64,000 nucleotides of DNA. Origin: an uncultured bacterium. Its GTDB lineage: Bacteria; Cyanobacteriota; Vampirovibrionia; Gastranaerophilales; Gastranaerophilaceae. The DNA is taken from NCBI GenBank assembly GCA_902475545.1, contig CABRZP010000002.1:62001-126000 (forward strand). The letters are read 5' to 3'. Below, one piece after another: positions 35,018 to 43,309 of this stretch. Each line of letters starts with the position of its first letter. The stretch's first letter is position 1. The notes below the pieces were generated by a model, which saw nothing but the letters and a program-made list of their open reading frames with translations, ran no database searches and had not been told where the DNA came from. The translations under genes and the position numbers were made by a program.

Positions 35018-35668
35018 ATGAAAAAAAGTTATTTGATTTTATTGTTAACAGTTTTATTTTTAGGTGGCAGTGTTTTTGCAGATGTTGTACAGACTACCAG
35101 AAAGATAAATAAACCACCTGTTCAAACTCAGCAAAAAAATACAGGAACTAATTCTCCAAGAGTTCAAAGTGGATCTAATGTAAATAAAAATGCACCACAA
35201 AATAAGTTGGTTAATAATGTCAAAATGTGTAAGCCGTATAGTGAGACTATGACATTTGGAATGTCCGGTGTTGATTTTGATTTTAATGTGAAAATTGACG
35301 GATGGGTTGGTAATAAATGTATTTTGAATTTTAATGCAAAATCAAATGGAGCAAATTCTACATTCCAACAATTATATGGGGTTGATGCCTCTTCAGCTCA
35401 AATATTTACTTATGCACCAAAAGTAAGATGCGGTTTTACTAAACAACAATTGGAATATGTTGGGGATTCTATTTTACAGGAGAAAGAAAGAAATAACGGA
35501 GCATCTCGTAATATGTTAAAAGATCCTGCTAATATTGATATCTCATCATTTCTGAATATGTCAGCATCAGATAGAAGATTGATGGATGTTTTACTAAATG
35601 ATAGAGCTTGTACTATTTTAAATATGAATGAACTCAATAATATGATGAATGGTTTGTTGGGTTTATAA
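35018..35668 (+). CDS. Secreted four-cysteine protein, first of a tandem pair
   Basis: From the ATG at 35018 (TAGGTGG upstream) the product has 216 residues with a clear signal peptide (KKSYLILLLTVLFLGGSVFA). After a polar Asn/Gln-rich linker, the mature domain has four cysteines in the contexts MCKPYS, NKCILNF, RCGFTKQQL and ACTILNMNEL. The same contexts occur in the next gene, so the two are paralogues; disulfides are likely. It is probably periplasmic or outer-membrane-associated. No known domain was recognised. It ends 13 bases before the next start. Confidence 0.75.
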   Translation: MKKSYLILLLTVLFLGGSVFADVVQTTRKINKPPVQTQQKNTGTNSPRVQSGSNVNKNAPQNKLVNNVKMCKPYSETMTFGMSGVDFDFNVKIDGWVGNKCILNFNAKSNGANSTFQQLYGVDASSAQIFTYAPKVRCGFTKQQLEYVGDSILQEKERNNGASRNMLKDPANIDISSFLNMSASDRRLMDVLLNDRACTILNMNELNNMMNGLLGL

Positions 35669-35681
35669 AAAGGAGTTATGT

Positions 35682-36338
35682 ATGAAAAATATATCTAAAT
35701 GGATTTTAATATCATTATTATTAATAGGTACTTATTCTGTTGCAAATGCAATTCAATCACCAAATATTGAAGAACAAAAAAGTATAAATAAAAATGCAGT
35801 AGAACAAGCTCAAAGTAAACCGGTTACAACACCAAATATGTTTGAAGAGCAGTTTAATGCCCTTGGTGTAAGGTATATGAATAATTTTCGTCAGTGTGAA
35901 CCTTTGCATGTAAGTCAATATTTGGATATTTTCGGGTTGAAAATTGGATTTAAATTAGATATAAACGGGTGGGTTGATAATAAATGCTCATACGAAATTA
36001 AAGGTCGAATTGACGGTATTGGTAAAGATATTCGAGAAGTTTTTAATATTAATATTGAAGATGAAGCGATTTCTAAGATTGAACCTATTATTAAATGTGA
36101 TTTTACAAAAGATCAATTGAATATTTTGATAGATGGTATGATTGCACGTAATGAAACTAAAGAACAGTTAAAAGATATGCTTCAAGATCCGTCTGAAAAG
36201 TATATTGCTCAGAAAACAAAAGTTTCTGAGGCTGAAGAAAAAATGCATAAGATGATTGTAGAAAGTAATGCTTGTACAATTCCAAATATGAATGAGTTAA
36301 TGCAAAATTTTTCAAATTTGATGCCTTCTAAAAAGTAA
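35682..36338 (+). CDS. Secreted four-cysteine protein, second of a tandem pair
   Basis: From the ATG at 35682 (AAAAGGAG upstream, chosen over 35649, which lies inside the previous gene) the product has 218 residues. The signal peptide is KNISKWILISLLLIGTYSVANA. The mature region repeats the pattern of its neighbour: QCEPLH, INGWVDNKCSYEI, KCDFTKDQLN and ACTIPNMNEL. Sequence outside these points has drifted far, so the duplication is old. It is cotranscribed with its twin and the hydrolase gene, which starts two bases after its stop. Function is unknown. Confidence 0.75.
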   Translation: MKNISKWILISLLLIGTYSVANAIQSPNIEEQKSINKNAVEQAQSKPVTTPNMFEEQFNALGVRYMNNFRQCEPLHVSQYLDIFGLKIGFKLDINGWVDNKCSYEIKGRIDGIGKDIREVFNINIEDEAISKIEPIIKCDFTKDQLNILIDGMIARNETKEQLKDMLQDPSEKYIAQKTKVSEAEEKMHKMIVESNACTIPNMNELMQNFSNLMPSKK

Positions 36339-36339
36339 T

Positions 36340-37068
36340 ATGAATGAAAAGTTTTTATATACTGAAGATAATATTAAAATTGCAATAAATCATTATGAAT
36401 GTAATTATGATTCTGTTGTTATTGTTTGTCCCGGTTGGTTTATGACAAAGGATTCTAAAGCTTTTAAAAATCTTTCGGAGGATTTCAATAAAAATTATGA
36501 TGTCATTACTATGGATTTTCGAGGACATGGTAAAAGCGGTAGTTTCTTTACTTTTACGGCAAAAGAATTATTAGATTTAAATGCTGTTGTGAATTATGCA
36601 AAAAATGAATGCGGGTATAAAAATATATACTTATTAGGTTTTTCTTTGGGTGGAGCTTTAGTATTGTTATGTGGTGCGGAGTGTAGTTTGGTTGATAAAA
36701 TTATTGCAGTATCTGCTCCAACTGATTTTATGAAGATTGAAAATTTAATGTTTATGCCGCAGGCTTGGATTCCTACACTATTTCAGAAATTTGAACCCAA
36801 AAGATGGTTAACAATTCGTGCAGGATTTCCTTTTTTTAAGAAAATAAAACCAATTGATATTGTTTCAAAATTAACTGTTCCGACTCTTTTCATTGCAGGA
36901 GAAAAAGATCCTACAGTTTTTCCATGGCATACAGAGGCACTATATAATAAAACTGTTTGTAAAAAACAGTACAAATTATTTAAAAATGGTAATCATGCAG
37001 AAGATTTGTACCACGATTTCCCGGAAGAATTTTTAAATTTGTGTTTTGAATGGTTAGAAAACTCTTAA
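36340..37068 (+). CDS. Alpha/beta hydrolase
   Basis: The product has 242 residues. The nucleophile elbow GFSLGGALVLL near 107-112 supplies Ser. The acid is Asp in EKDPTVFP near 190, and the histidine is in GNHAEDLY near 219. The oxyanion region VVIVCPGWF near 26 and DFRGHGKSG near 62 complete the fold. It is a serine esterase- or peptidase-type enzyme of unclear substrate. No signal peptide. It follows the secreted pair with one base between, so they probably share a transcript, but a functional link is only suggested. It overlaps the convergent gene by four bases. Confidence 0.88.
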   Translation: MNEKFLYTEDNIKIAINHYECNYDSVVIVCPGWFMTKDSKAFKNLSEDFNKNYDVITMDFRGHGKSGSFFTFTAKELLDLNAVVNYAKNECGYKNIYLLGFSLGGALVLLCGAECSLVDKIIAVSAPTDFMKIENLMFMPQAWIPTLFQKFEPKRWLTIRAGFPFFKKIKPIDIVSKLTVPTLFIAGEKDPTVFPWHTEALYNKTVCKKQYKLFKNGNHAEDLYHDFPEEFLNLCFEWLENS

Positions 37069-37787
37069 CGCTTGTCACCTGTTCCGGAGCGGAAACCGCA
37101 GAATGAATAAATAAACGGTAAAGCTCTTTCAATGTGAATTTTATTTGCAAACGGAATTTTTGCAAGTACGCAAATTGCAACAAAGTCATCAAGATTTGCA
37201 ATCATATCAATAAGTTTCAATTCTCGTTTAGGTTTTTTTGCTTCTTTGTCACTTCGTAATTTGTTCGAGATTGCAACTGCGGTATTTGAACCGATAGCGA
37301 CACCTACAGCTGATGCTATAATTTTAGTGAAATTATTATTTATTTTAGGATTTTTAGATTTTCCGCAAAGTTTTATGGCTCCGTCAACGAGAAGCATTGG
37401 AGCCGAAGTTAAACACATTTGGAAAGCTCCTTCTTTCCATTTTTTCTTTTTATCTTCTTTTGGTTCTCCGATTGAACTTAATAAAATTCCGCCGATATTA
37501 CCTGCTGCAGCCATTGAAAGCATTTCAACTACAGTGTATTCAACTTTAAAAGGATTTTTAATTTTTTGTCTTTTCATTATTGCAGCTAAAACTATTGAAA
37601 CTCCGGTTATTGCACCTATTGCTGCAAGGATTTTATCCTTTTTAGTAAGTCCCTGTTGATTTTCTTGTGTGGGATTCTTTTTGACGTTAATATGGCCATA
37701 AGAAATTTCCTTACGATTTGACATAAATGCTGACATTTTGCGTAGAGGCTGTGGTGTTGTATTCACTTGAATTGATTCTATAGCCAT
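37065..37787 (-). CDS. Glycine-rich membrane protein, paralogue of the protein at 61342
   Basis: The product has 240 residues, with GTAGGAT before the ATG. The polar N-terminus includes KEISYGHI; hydrophobic glycine-rich helices follow (ILAAIGAITGVSIVLAAIM, MLSMAAAGNIGGILLSSIG, LLVDGAIKLCG, IIASAVGVAIGSNTAVAIS). The C-terminus NLDDFVAICVLAK, then LPFIYSFCGFRSGTGDKR, matches TDDIATVSLLSGL, LPVLYAISGYRAGIGYRN of the 333-residue protein at 61342, so they are paralogues. It is shorter and lacks the His/Cys-rich tail of the latter. Function unknown; an inner-membrane location is likely. Confidence 0.7.
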   Translation of the reverse strand: MAIESIQVNTTPQPLRKMSAFMSNRKEISYGHINVKKNPTQENQQGLTKKDKILAAIGAITGVSIVLAAIMKRQKIKNPFKVEYTVVEMLSMAAAGNIGGILLSSIGEPKEDKKKKWKEGAFQMCLTSAPMLLVDGAIKLCGKSKNPKINNNFTKIIASAVGVAIGSNTAVAISNKLRSDKEAKKPKRELKLIDMIANLDDFVAICVLAKIPFANKIHIERALPFIYSFCGFRSGTGDKR

Positions 37788-37887
37788 AATTAAAATCCTA
37801 CCACAAGTGTAAAGTTTACAATAAAAAGTTGGAAAAGTAAAATTTTTTGCTAAATTATGAATATATGTTTAGATATATTTAGATATA

Positions 37888-39312
37888 TTATTTTATAACT
37901 TCAATAGTTTCGTAATCGGTTAAATATGGAAGATGAGCTTCTGTGATTAGTTCACCCGGAAGCAGAATTGAAATTCCTGGCGGACATTCTGCAACAACTT
38001 CACCTGATAGTCTGCCGACAGCTTCAGATTTTGGTATGATTTCTTTTTCAGAAAAATATGCATCACGTAAGCTTTTTTTAATAATCGGGGTTAACATTGG
38101 CATATGTTTTTTATTTTCAAGATAATAAATATCTTTGTAATCATGAGTATCTATTTTTTTGAGACAATTAACAAGATATTCAAAATCTGAACGTTTATTA
38201 CCTATGTTGCTCAAAAGTAAGATTCCGACATCAGACGCACTTTCTACCTCAATACCAAAATCGATTTCTAAAATGGATTCTAATCTTTTACCTGAAAGTC
38301 CGTCAGCTTTAATAAATATTTTTGTAACATCTGTTTTGTATCCAAAATCAGATTTTAGTTGATGAATGGTTTCCATTTTGTCAATTTCAGAACGTAAATA
38401 TTTAGCATTAGAAATAGCTTTAGCCAGTTGTCTTTGTCCTCTTTGGCTTTGTAAATTTGCACGTGCTGCATCTAAACTTCCCAACAACATCAATGATGGG
38501 CTGGTTGTATGTAAAAGCATTAATGCTCTTTCAACATCATCTGCATTAATTTGAGAATTTTCGCTTATATGAAGCATTGAAGATTGGCTCATACTGCCGC
38601 CTGTCTTATGCAGAGAATGAACAACTATATCTGCTCCAAGTTTCAGCGATGTTTCAGGCAGTTTGTCATTGAAGTTCCACAAACATCCGTGTGCTTCGTC
38701 AACTATTAATGGTACATTGTATTTTTTACATACTGAAGAAATTGCTTTTACGTCAGATACAACCCCTTCGTATGTCGGATTAGTAATCCAAACGGCAGAA
38801 ACATCATTATTTTCTTCTAATAATTTTTCAATTGATTTAGCATTAATGTTACCCCAAACTCCCCATTCTTCAAATTTTTCAGGTATAACCCAAAGCGGAT
38901 CCGCTCCGGAGATAATTAATCCTGTTAAAATTGAACGATGGCAGTTTCTATTTACGATAACTTTTTGACCTTTTTTAGTTAAACCCATTGCGATTGCAAG
39001 GTTGCCGATAGTTGAACCGTTTAGTAAAAAGAAGGTTCTTTTTGCACCAAATGCTTGAGCTGCAAGTTCTTCAGCTTCTTTAATCGGGCCTGTTGCCGGA
39101 GTTAATGTACCGAGATTGTCAAATTCGTCAGTAGTATCAACCATCAAAGCTTTACGGCCTATAAGATTTCTGAATGCAGGTAATGTTCCAAACCCTTTTG
39201 TGTGTCCGGGTATGTGAAACTGGTAAGTAGGATTGTTGTATGCTATTTTTAACGCTTCAACAATCGGGGCTTTTATTGTTGTTTCTTTATTATTTTTAAT
39301 TTTGTTCGGCAT
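37888..39312 (-). CDS. Orn/Lys/Arg decarboxylase family (SpeA-like, PLP)
   Basis: From the ATG at 39312 the product has 474 residues. The HIPGHTKGFG opening, the PLP-stacking segment IVDEAHGCLWNFND and the Schiff-base lysine in VVHSLHKTGGSMSQSSML (near 235) mark the fold-III-like basic-amino-acid decarboxylases of Gram-positive type (SpeA/YaaO). The C-terminal CPPGISILLPGE is also conserved. It decarboxylates arginine, lysine or ornithine for polyamines or acid stress. The upstream in-frame ATG at 39369 adds a hydrophobic stretch foreign to the family, so the shorter start is preferred. Only 61 bases separate it from the divergent porin gene. Confidence 0.85.
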   Translation of the reverse strand: MPNKIKNNKETTIKAPIVEALKIAYNNPTYQFHIPGHTKGFGTLPAFRNLIGRKALMVDTTDEFDNLGTLTPATGPIKEAEELAAQAFGAKRTFFLLNGSTIGNLAIAMGLTKKGQKVIVNRNCHRSILTGLIISGADPLWVIPEKFEEWGVWGNINAKSIEKLLEENNDVSAVWITNPTYEGVVSDVKAISSVCKKYNVPLIVDEAHGCLWNFNDKLPETSLKLGADIVVHSLHKTGGSMSQSSMLHISENSQINADDVERALMLLHTTSPSLMLLGSLDAARANLQSQRGQRQLAKAISNAKYLRSEIDKMETIHQLKSDFGYKTDVTKIFIKADGLSGKRLESILEIDFGIEVESASDVGILLLSNIGNKRSDFEYLVNCLKKIDTHDYKDIYYLENKKHMPMLTPIIKKSLRDAYFSEKEIIPKSEAVGRLSGEVVAECPPGISILLPGELITEAHLPYLTDYETIEVIK

Positions 39313-39359
39313 AGCAGAAATATACAATAAAAATTTTATAAAATCTACAAAATTTATGG

Positions 39360-39365
39360 TATAAT
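39360..39365 (+). promoter_or_regulatory. -10 box of a probably leaderless porin gene
   Basis: TATAAT ends nine bases before the ATG at 39374. No ribosome-binding sequence is present. Confidence 0.5.
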
Positions 39366-39373
39366 GCACGTAA

Positions 39374-40675
39374 ATGAAAAGAATCTTAAAATTAATGTTT
39401 TTTGCTATATTATTTTTATTACCCCTGAGTGCGAACGCACGGGTAGAAAACGGTTATGCGGATGTTTTATTGGAAACATTAAATGATAATGAAATTGTTT
39501 TAAATTCCGGGGAAGATTCAGTTTTGACCAATCAGGTTAAAGGTAAAAAGTTCTTTGATTTGTTTGATAATGACGACGATGATGATAATTCTATTATGGA
39601 TAACACTGAGTTGGATTTTGAAATTTTTAAAATGTTTGATAAAGATAAAGATAATGTAATTGATGAAGATACATTAATCGGTAAAATTTATCACAGTAAG
39701 ATTACAAGAACTGATGTTCCTTCATATTTATACAAAGATGATTTGTCTTTTAAATTTGAAAACGGACCAGTTCAGAAACTTCAAGTTTACGGAGCATACA
39801 GGGGGTCAATATCAGGTTTATTTAAATCTGATTATTCTACAGAGTATGATAATTTGACTACTCAAATTGGGGTTTATGGTCAATTCAAAAATCCTGAATA
39901 TAGATTTAAATTGAGTGTAAATCCTATTCCTAAAAAAGGATTAAATTATATAGACGGATTTATTTCTGATATTTATATGATGAATACAAGTATTCCTCAT
40001 CATCAAATTGTTGCAGGTTATTCAAGAGTTCAAACAGGGGTTGAAGGCGGTACTTCTTCATATATTCTTCCATTTGTTGCAAGGTCTCAAATTGCAAGAA
40101 ATTTTGGAGGTGCTCGTTCACTTGCGGTAAAGGTTATCGGGAATTATCAATATATGGATTACAACCTTGCATTAGGCTCTTCCGGCAGATATATTACCAG
40201 TGGAATGCCAGGGGCAGAATTTAACGGTTGGGTAAACTTTAAACCTTTTGGACACAAAGATAAAAAGTTAGGAAAACTTACTATCGGCGGTGGCTTTAAT
40301 GGCGGACACAATCAAATTGATTATGGTGTCGGCAGTGTTTATGTCGGTTATAAGTATAAAAAATTATGGACAAATTTTGAAGCTGCTATTGCTGATGGTT
40401 ATAATGGTTATAATGGGATTAGTGAAAATAAAGCTTGTGGTTTTGCGGCAACGGTTGGGTGGAAGTTTAATCCTCACTGGCAATTGATTGGAAGAATTGA
40501 TCAATTTGATCCTAATAGAGATGTTTCTAACGATTTGAGACGTGAGTATTCTATTGGGGTAAACTGGTTTATTAAAGGACAGGCTTTGAAACTTGTATTG
40601 AATTATGTATTCTGTCAAAATCAAAATATTCCTGACAGTCATAAATTAATTCTTGCTACACAGGTTTTATTATAA
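39374..40675 (+). CDS. Outer-membrane beta-barrel porin with N-terminal EF-hand-like loops
   Basis: The product has 433 residues. The signal peptide (residues 1-22) ends at SANA. Residues 60-100 are acidic and contain DNDDDDDNSIMD and DKDKDNVIDEDT, close to calcium-binding EF-hand loops (Asp at 1, 3, 5, with Ile at 8 in the second). From about 115 to the end are alternating hydrophobic strands with aromatic girdles and a final strand LILATQVLL, typical of a porin barrel. The closing region (QLIGRIDQFDPNRD, then YSIGVNWFIKG) resembles phosphate-selective porin-like barrels. It is evidence for an outer membrane. A six-base 3' overlap occurs with the next, convergent gene. Confidence 0.8.
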   Translation: MKRILKLMFFAILFLLPLSANARVENGYADVLLETLNDNEIVLNSGEDSVLTNQVKGKKFFDLFDNDDDDDNSIMDNTELDFEIFKMFDKDKDNVIDEDTLIGKIYHSKITRTDVPSYLYKDDLSFKFENGPVQKLQVYGAYRGSISGLFKSDYSTEYDNLTTQIGVYGQFKNPEYRFKLSVNPIPKKGLNYIDGFISDIYMMNTSIPHHQIVAGYSRVQTGVEGGTSSYILPFVARSQIARNFGGARSLAVKVIGNYQYMDYNLALGSSGRYITSGMPGAEFNGWVNFKPFGHKDKKLGKLTIGGGFNGGHNQIDYGVGSVYVGYKYKKLWTNFEAAIADGYNGYNGISENKACGFAATVGWKFNPHWQLIGRIDQFDPNRDVSNDLRREYSIGVNWFIKGQALKLVLNYVFCQNQNIPDSHKLILATQVLL

Positions 40676-41833
40676 TAATTCTTTAGGAATAAACGGAAAA
40701 GCTTCACGTAGACTTTTTCCTTCTTTGTCGTATTGTTTTTGAATATTTAATCCTGCTCGTTCTGCTAAAATCTCTATATAATTTTTTTTATATCTTTGAA
40801 AATCTTCATCATAACTAACGTAATTATCTATAGATACTGTATATGCTTCAGCTTCTTTTTTTAGATGTTTTTTCCTTATTCCTCCGAATTTTTCAAAAAT
40901 ATCTTTTCCCCAATCTGTTCTGGTTCCTTTATTATTTCTAGCATCCAGATAGGCTTGCCATGCATGTTCAACTTCATGTCTTATTGTGTTTATCAGATTT
41001 GATTTTGATTTGAATGTATAATATTTATTAAAATTTATTGAACCGTCAAACCATGAGAAGAATGCACTTAATGTTTTTTCTTCTTTTTCTGTTTGAGGTT
41101 GATAATTAGTTTCAATTTTTATGTTTTTATTAGTCAATCCTAATTTTTTTAGGAATAAATGGGTTACAATTTCTTTTATACTTTCCATATCATAGCTTCT
41201 GTATGGTAGAAAAGAATCATTCTTATAGATTTTTACTCCATTTTCAATTATTCCATCAGGATTGATTTTATCTTGAATAAGGTTGAATATAAATTCAAAG
41301 TGTTTTTTTGAGTTTCCTGATTTTTCCCCGTTTATAATATGTGGAAATTCAGTATACGAATGTTTTTGTTTTGTCGGGTGTTCCAGATTTGATACAGATA
41401 CTCTGGATAGAATTTTTTCTCCGTTATTAATGTTTTCGCATAAATGGTTGGTTTCAATCCTTTTTGGATCCCAGAATATTGTTCTTCCAAGAGCTTTAAG
41501 GTTATTATAAGCATTTAGGAACGAACGTTTAAGGGAATATTCTTTGATTGTGGTTGTAGTTACAAAATTTTCTTTCCCAATTATATGGTCTTGTCTTGTA
41601 TATACCATATTTCTAAACGGCTTGTTATAATAATCAAAAGCTCTTTCTATTATTTGACCTTTTGAATCTCTAAATGTTGTAATGGTTCTTTCTTGTCCGA
41701 TTTTACCTTTAACACCTATGACTACTTTATCAACGGTGTATGGGATTTGAGTAGATAATCTGAGAGTGTCTCCTTTATATCTGTGAAATTTTTTTCCAAT
41801 ATCCTTAGAAATTAAATAATACGTGTTTGCCAT
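40670..41833 (-). CDS. Unknown protein with HExxH metalloprotease-like motif
   Basis: The product has 387 residues. HEVEHAWQAYLDARN near 284 gives the HExxH zinc signature, and EAEAYTVSIDNY near 329 supplies a plausible third-ligand glutamate. The first 120 residues look beta-rich (YLISKDIGKKFHRYKGDTLRL). There is no signal peptide or membrane helix. Similar HExxHxxQ domains occur in phage- and polymorphic-toxin-type peptidases, but the family was not identified. It converges with the porin gene and overlaps it by six bases. Confidence 0.65.
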   Translation of the reverse strand: MANTYYLISKDIGKKFHRYKGDTLRLSTQIPYTVDKVVIGVKGKIGQERTITTFRDSKGQIIERAFDYYNKPFRNMVYTRQDHIIGKENFVTTTTIKEYSLKRSFLNAYNNLKALGRTIFWDPKRIETNHLCENINNGEKILSRVSVSNLEHPTKQKHSYTEFPHIINGEKSGNSKKHFEFIFNLIQDKINPDGIIENGVKIYKNDSFLPYRSYDMESIKEIVTHLFLKKLGLTNKNIKIETNYQPQTEKEEKTLSAFFSWFDGSINFNKYYTFKSKSNLINTIRHEVEHAWQAYLDARNNKGTRTDWGKDIFEKFGGIRKKHLKKEAEAYTVSIDNYVSYDEDFQRYKKNYIEILAERAGLNIQKQYDKEGKSLREAFPFIPKELL

Positions 41834-41876
41834 ATTTCTTTTAATGTATGAAAAAAATAGATTTTGCTATTAAAAT

Positions 41877-42620
41877 TTATTTTATTTTTTTTGCAATAAT
41901 TATTATTGGAGAATATGTAAGTTGTGTTTGTGGAAAATTCTTGGAATATTTATCACAAAAATCTTTTACTTTTTTTACAGTCCAAGTTTTTTCTGATAAT
42001 GAATTGACTCCTGTATGTTTCATATGTGCCAAGAGTTCCAGTGGGGTTTTAAACTTTAGTTCTTCATAAAAACTTTCAATATATAGAATTTCATAACCTG
42101 CTTTTGTCAAAAATGTTTTTAAATCGCCTTCTGAATAATATTTAAGAGTTAATCCGGTAATTTCTTTTAATTCTTTAAAGTTCTCAGGTCCAAAAGTAGA
42201 AAAAGCAAGAATTCCATTTTCTGACATATTTAATTTTATTAAGTCGATTGCTTTTTCAAAATTTTCAAACCATTGAAACATTGCGTTTGAAATAATTAAA
42301 TCAGCTTTACGCGAGGTTTTAATTTTTAAGGCATTTCCGCAAATAAAGCTTGCTGAGGGCACAATTTTTTGAACATAGTATTTTGATTTTTCAACAAGAT
42401 CATTAGCATAATAATTTTTAAAATTGATATTTTTTGCAATTCTTTTAGTTAACAAACCTGTACCTGAACCAAGCTCTAAAATATTATCAAAATTTGTTGA
42501 TATTTTAGATATTTCGATTACTAATTTAGATGCCATCAAATCTTGAACTGTGGCATTTTTATCGTAATCTTTCATACTTTTTTCAAATTGTTTTTTTATA
42601 TGTTTGTTATCTATCGGCAT
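41877..42620 (-). CDS. bioC: Malonyl-ACP O-methyltransferase BioC
   Basis: The product has 247 residues. It is a class I SAM-dependent methyltransferase with LELGSGTGLLTKRI near 48 and the DLIISNAMFQWF segment near 104, as in BioC. It masks the malonyl carboxyl group as a methyl ester so the fatty acid machinery can extend it to pimeloyl-ACP. Its start lies 10 bases inside bioG, and bioG overlaps bioF, so the three are tightly coupled. The later biotin genes bioA, bioD and bioB are not in this window. Confidence 0.88.
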   Translation of the reverse strand: MPIDNKHIKKQFEKSMKDYDKNATVQDLMASKLVIEISKISTNFDNILELGSGTGLLTKRIAKNINFKNYYANDLVEKSKYYVQKIVPSASFICGNALKIKTSRKADLIISNAMFQWFENFEKAIDLIKLNMSENGILAFSTFGPENFKELKEITGLTLKYYSEGDLKTFLTKAGYEILYIESFYEELKFKTPLELLAHMKHTGVNSLSEKTWTVKKVKDFCDKYSKNFPQTQLTYSPIIIIAKKIK

Positions 42621-43309
42621 TTTATAATTTCATCCCAGCTTGAGAAGTTGTAAAACGGAAAATGTCCGTATGGTAATGATTTTGTTGGAGTATTATTTTT
42701 TTTGTGGCTTGCAATTTGATTTTTTGGCGGAATAATTTTATCAAAATCACTCACAACCGCAAAATCATAAAATTTTTCATAATTTATATTTGTATTTTTG
42801 ATTAATTCATATAAATTTTCAAGTTCGGAAACTCTATTTTCTATTGAGCGTTGCACAGGAGTTTTAGAATAAATTTCAAAATCGTTTTCATTTAAAAATA
42901 CATTTTGATAAAATTTTCCTTCTAAGCCTTTTTCTGCATGTTTTAGAGTTAATTCAAACATTTTAACAGGAATTCCAAACTCATTATCAACAGGTGTTAC
43001 GGTTCCGTTTATTGCAATTTTACACTCAAAATTTGCAAATAAATCTTTGAATAAATATGCTGTGAAAACTCCCATTGACCAGCTTATAAGGTATTTTTTT
43101 TCATAATTTTTCAGGCAAATTTTTAATTCTTTCGGAGCTGAAATTTCATTGTAATCATACACCATTAAAACATCATATTCAGTGCAATCGTGCGATAAAA
43201 AATCAATATTGCCAAAATTTGATTTAAATGGTTTTTCATCAAAGCTCCAGCCTGCAAAAAATACTATAAGTTTTTTATTATTTTGTTTGTTTAACCAATA
43301 ACTTTTCAT
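42611..43309 (-). CDS. bioG: Pimeloyl-ACP methyl ester esterase BioG
   Basis: The product has 232 residues, of the DUF452/BioG type of alpha/beta hydrolase. The start LIVFFAGWSFDEKPF is diagnostic of BioG. LISWSMGVFTAYL near 91 carries the nucleophile Ser, and the C-terminal GHFPF supplies His. It removes the methyl ester from pimeloyl-ACP methyl ester, ending the disguised fatty-acid cycle begun by BioC. It overlaps both neighbours. BioG replaces the BioH found in enterobacteria. Confidence 0.9.
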   Translation of the reverse strand: MKSYWLNKQNNKKLIVFFAGWSFDEKPFKSNFGNIDFLSHDCTEYDVLMVYDYNEISAPKELKICLKNYEKKYLISWSMGVFTAYLFKDLFANFECKIAINGTVTPVDNEFGIPVKMFELTLKHAEKGLEGKFYQNVFLNENDFEIYSKTPVQRSIENRVSELENLYELIKNTNINYEKFYDFAVVSDFDKIIPPKNQIASHKKNNTPTKSLPYGHFPFYNFSSWDEIIKCR

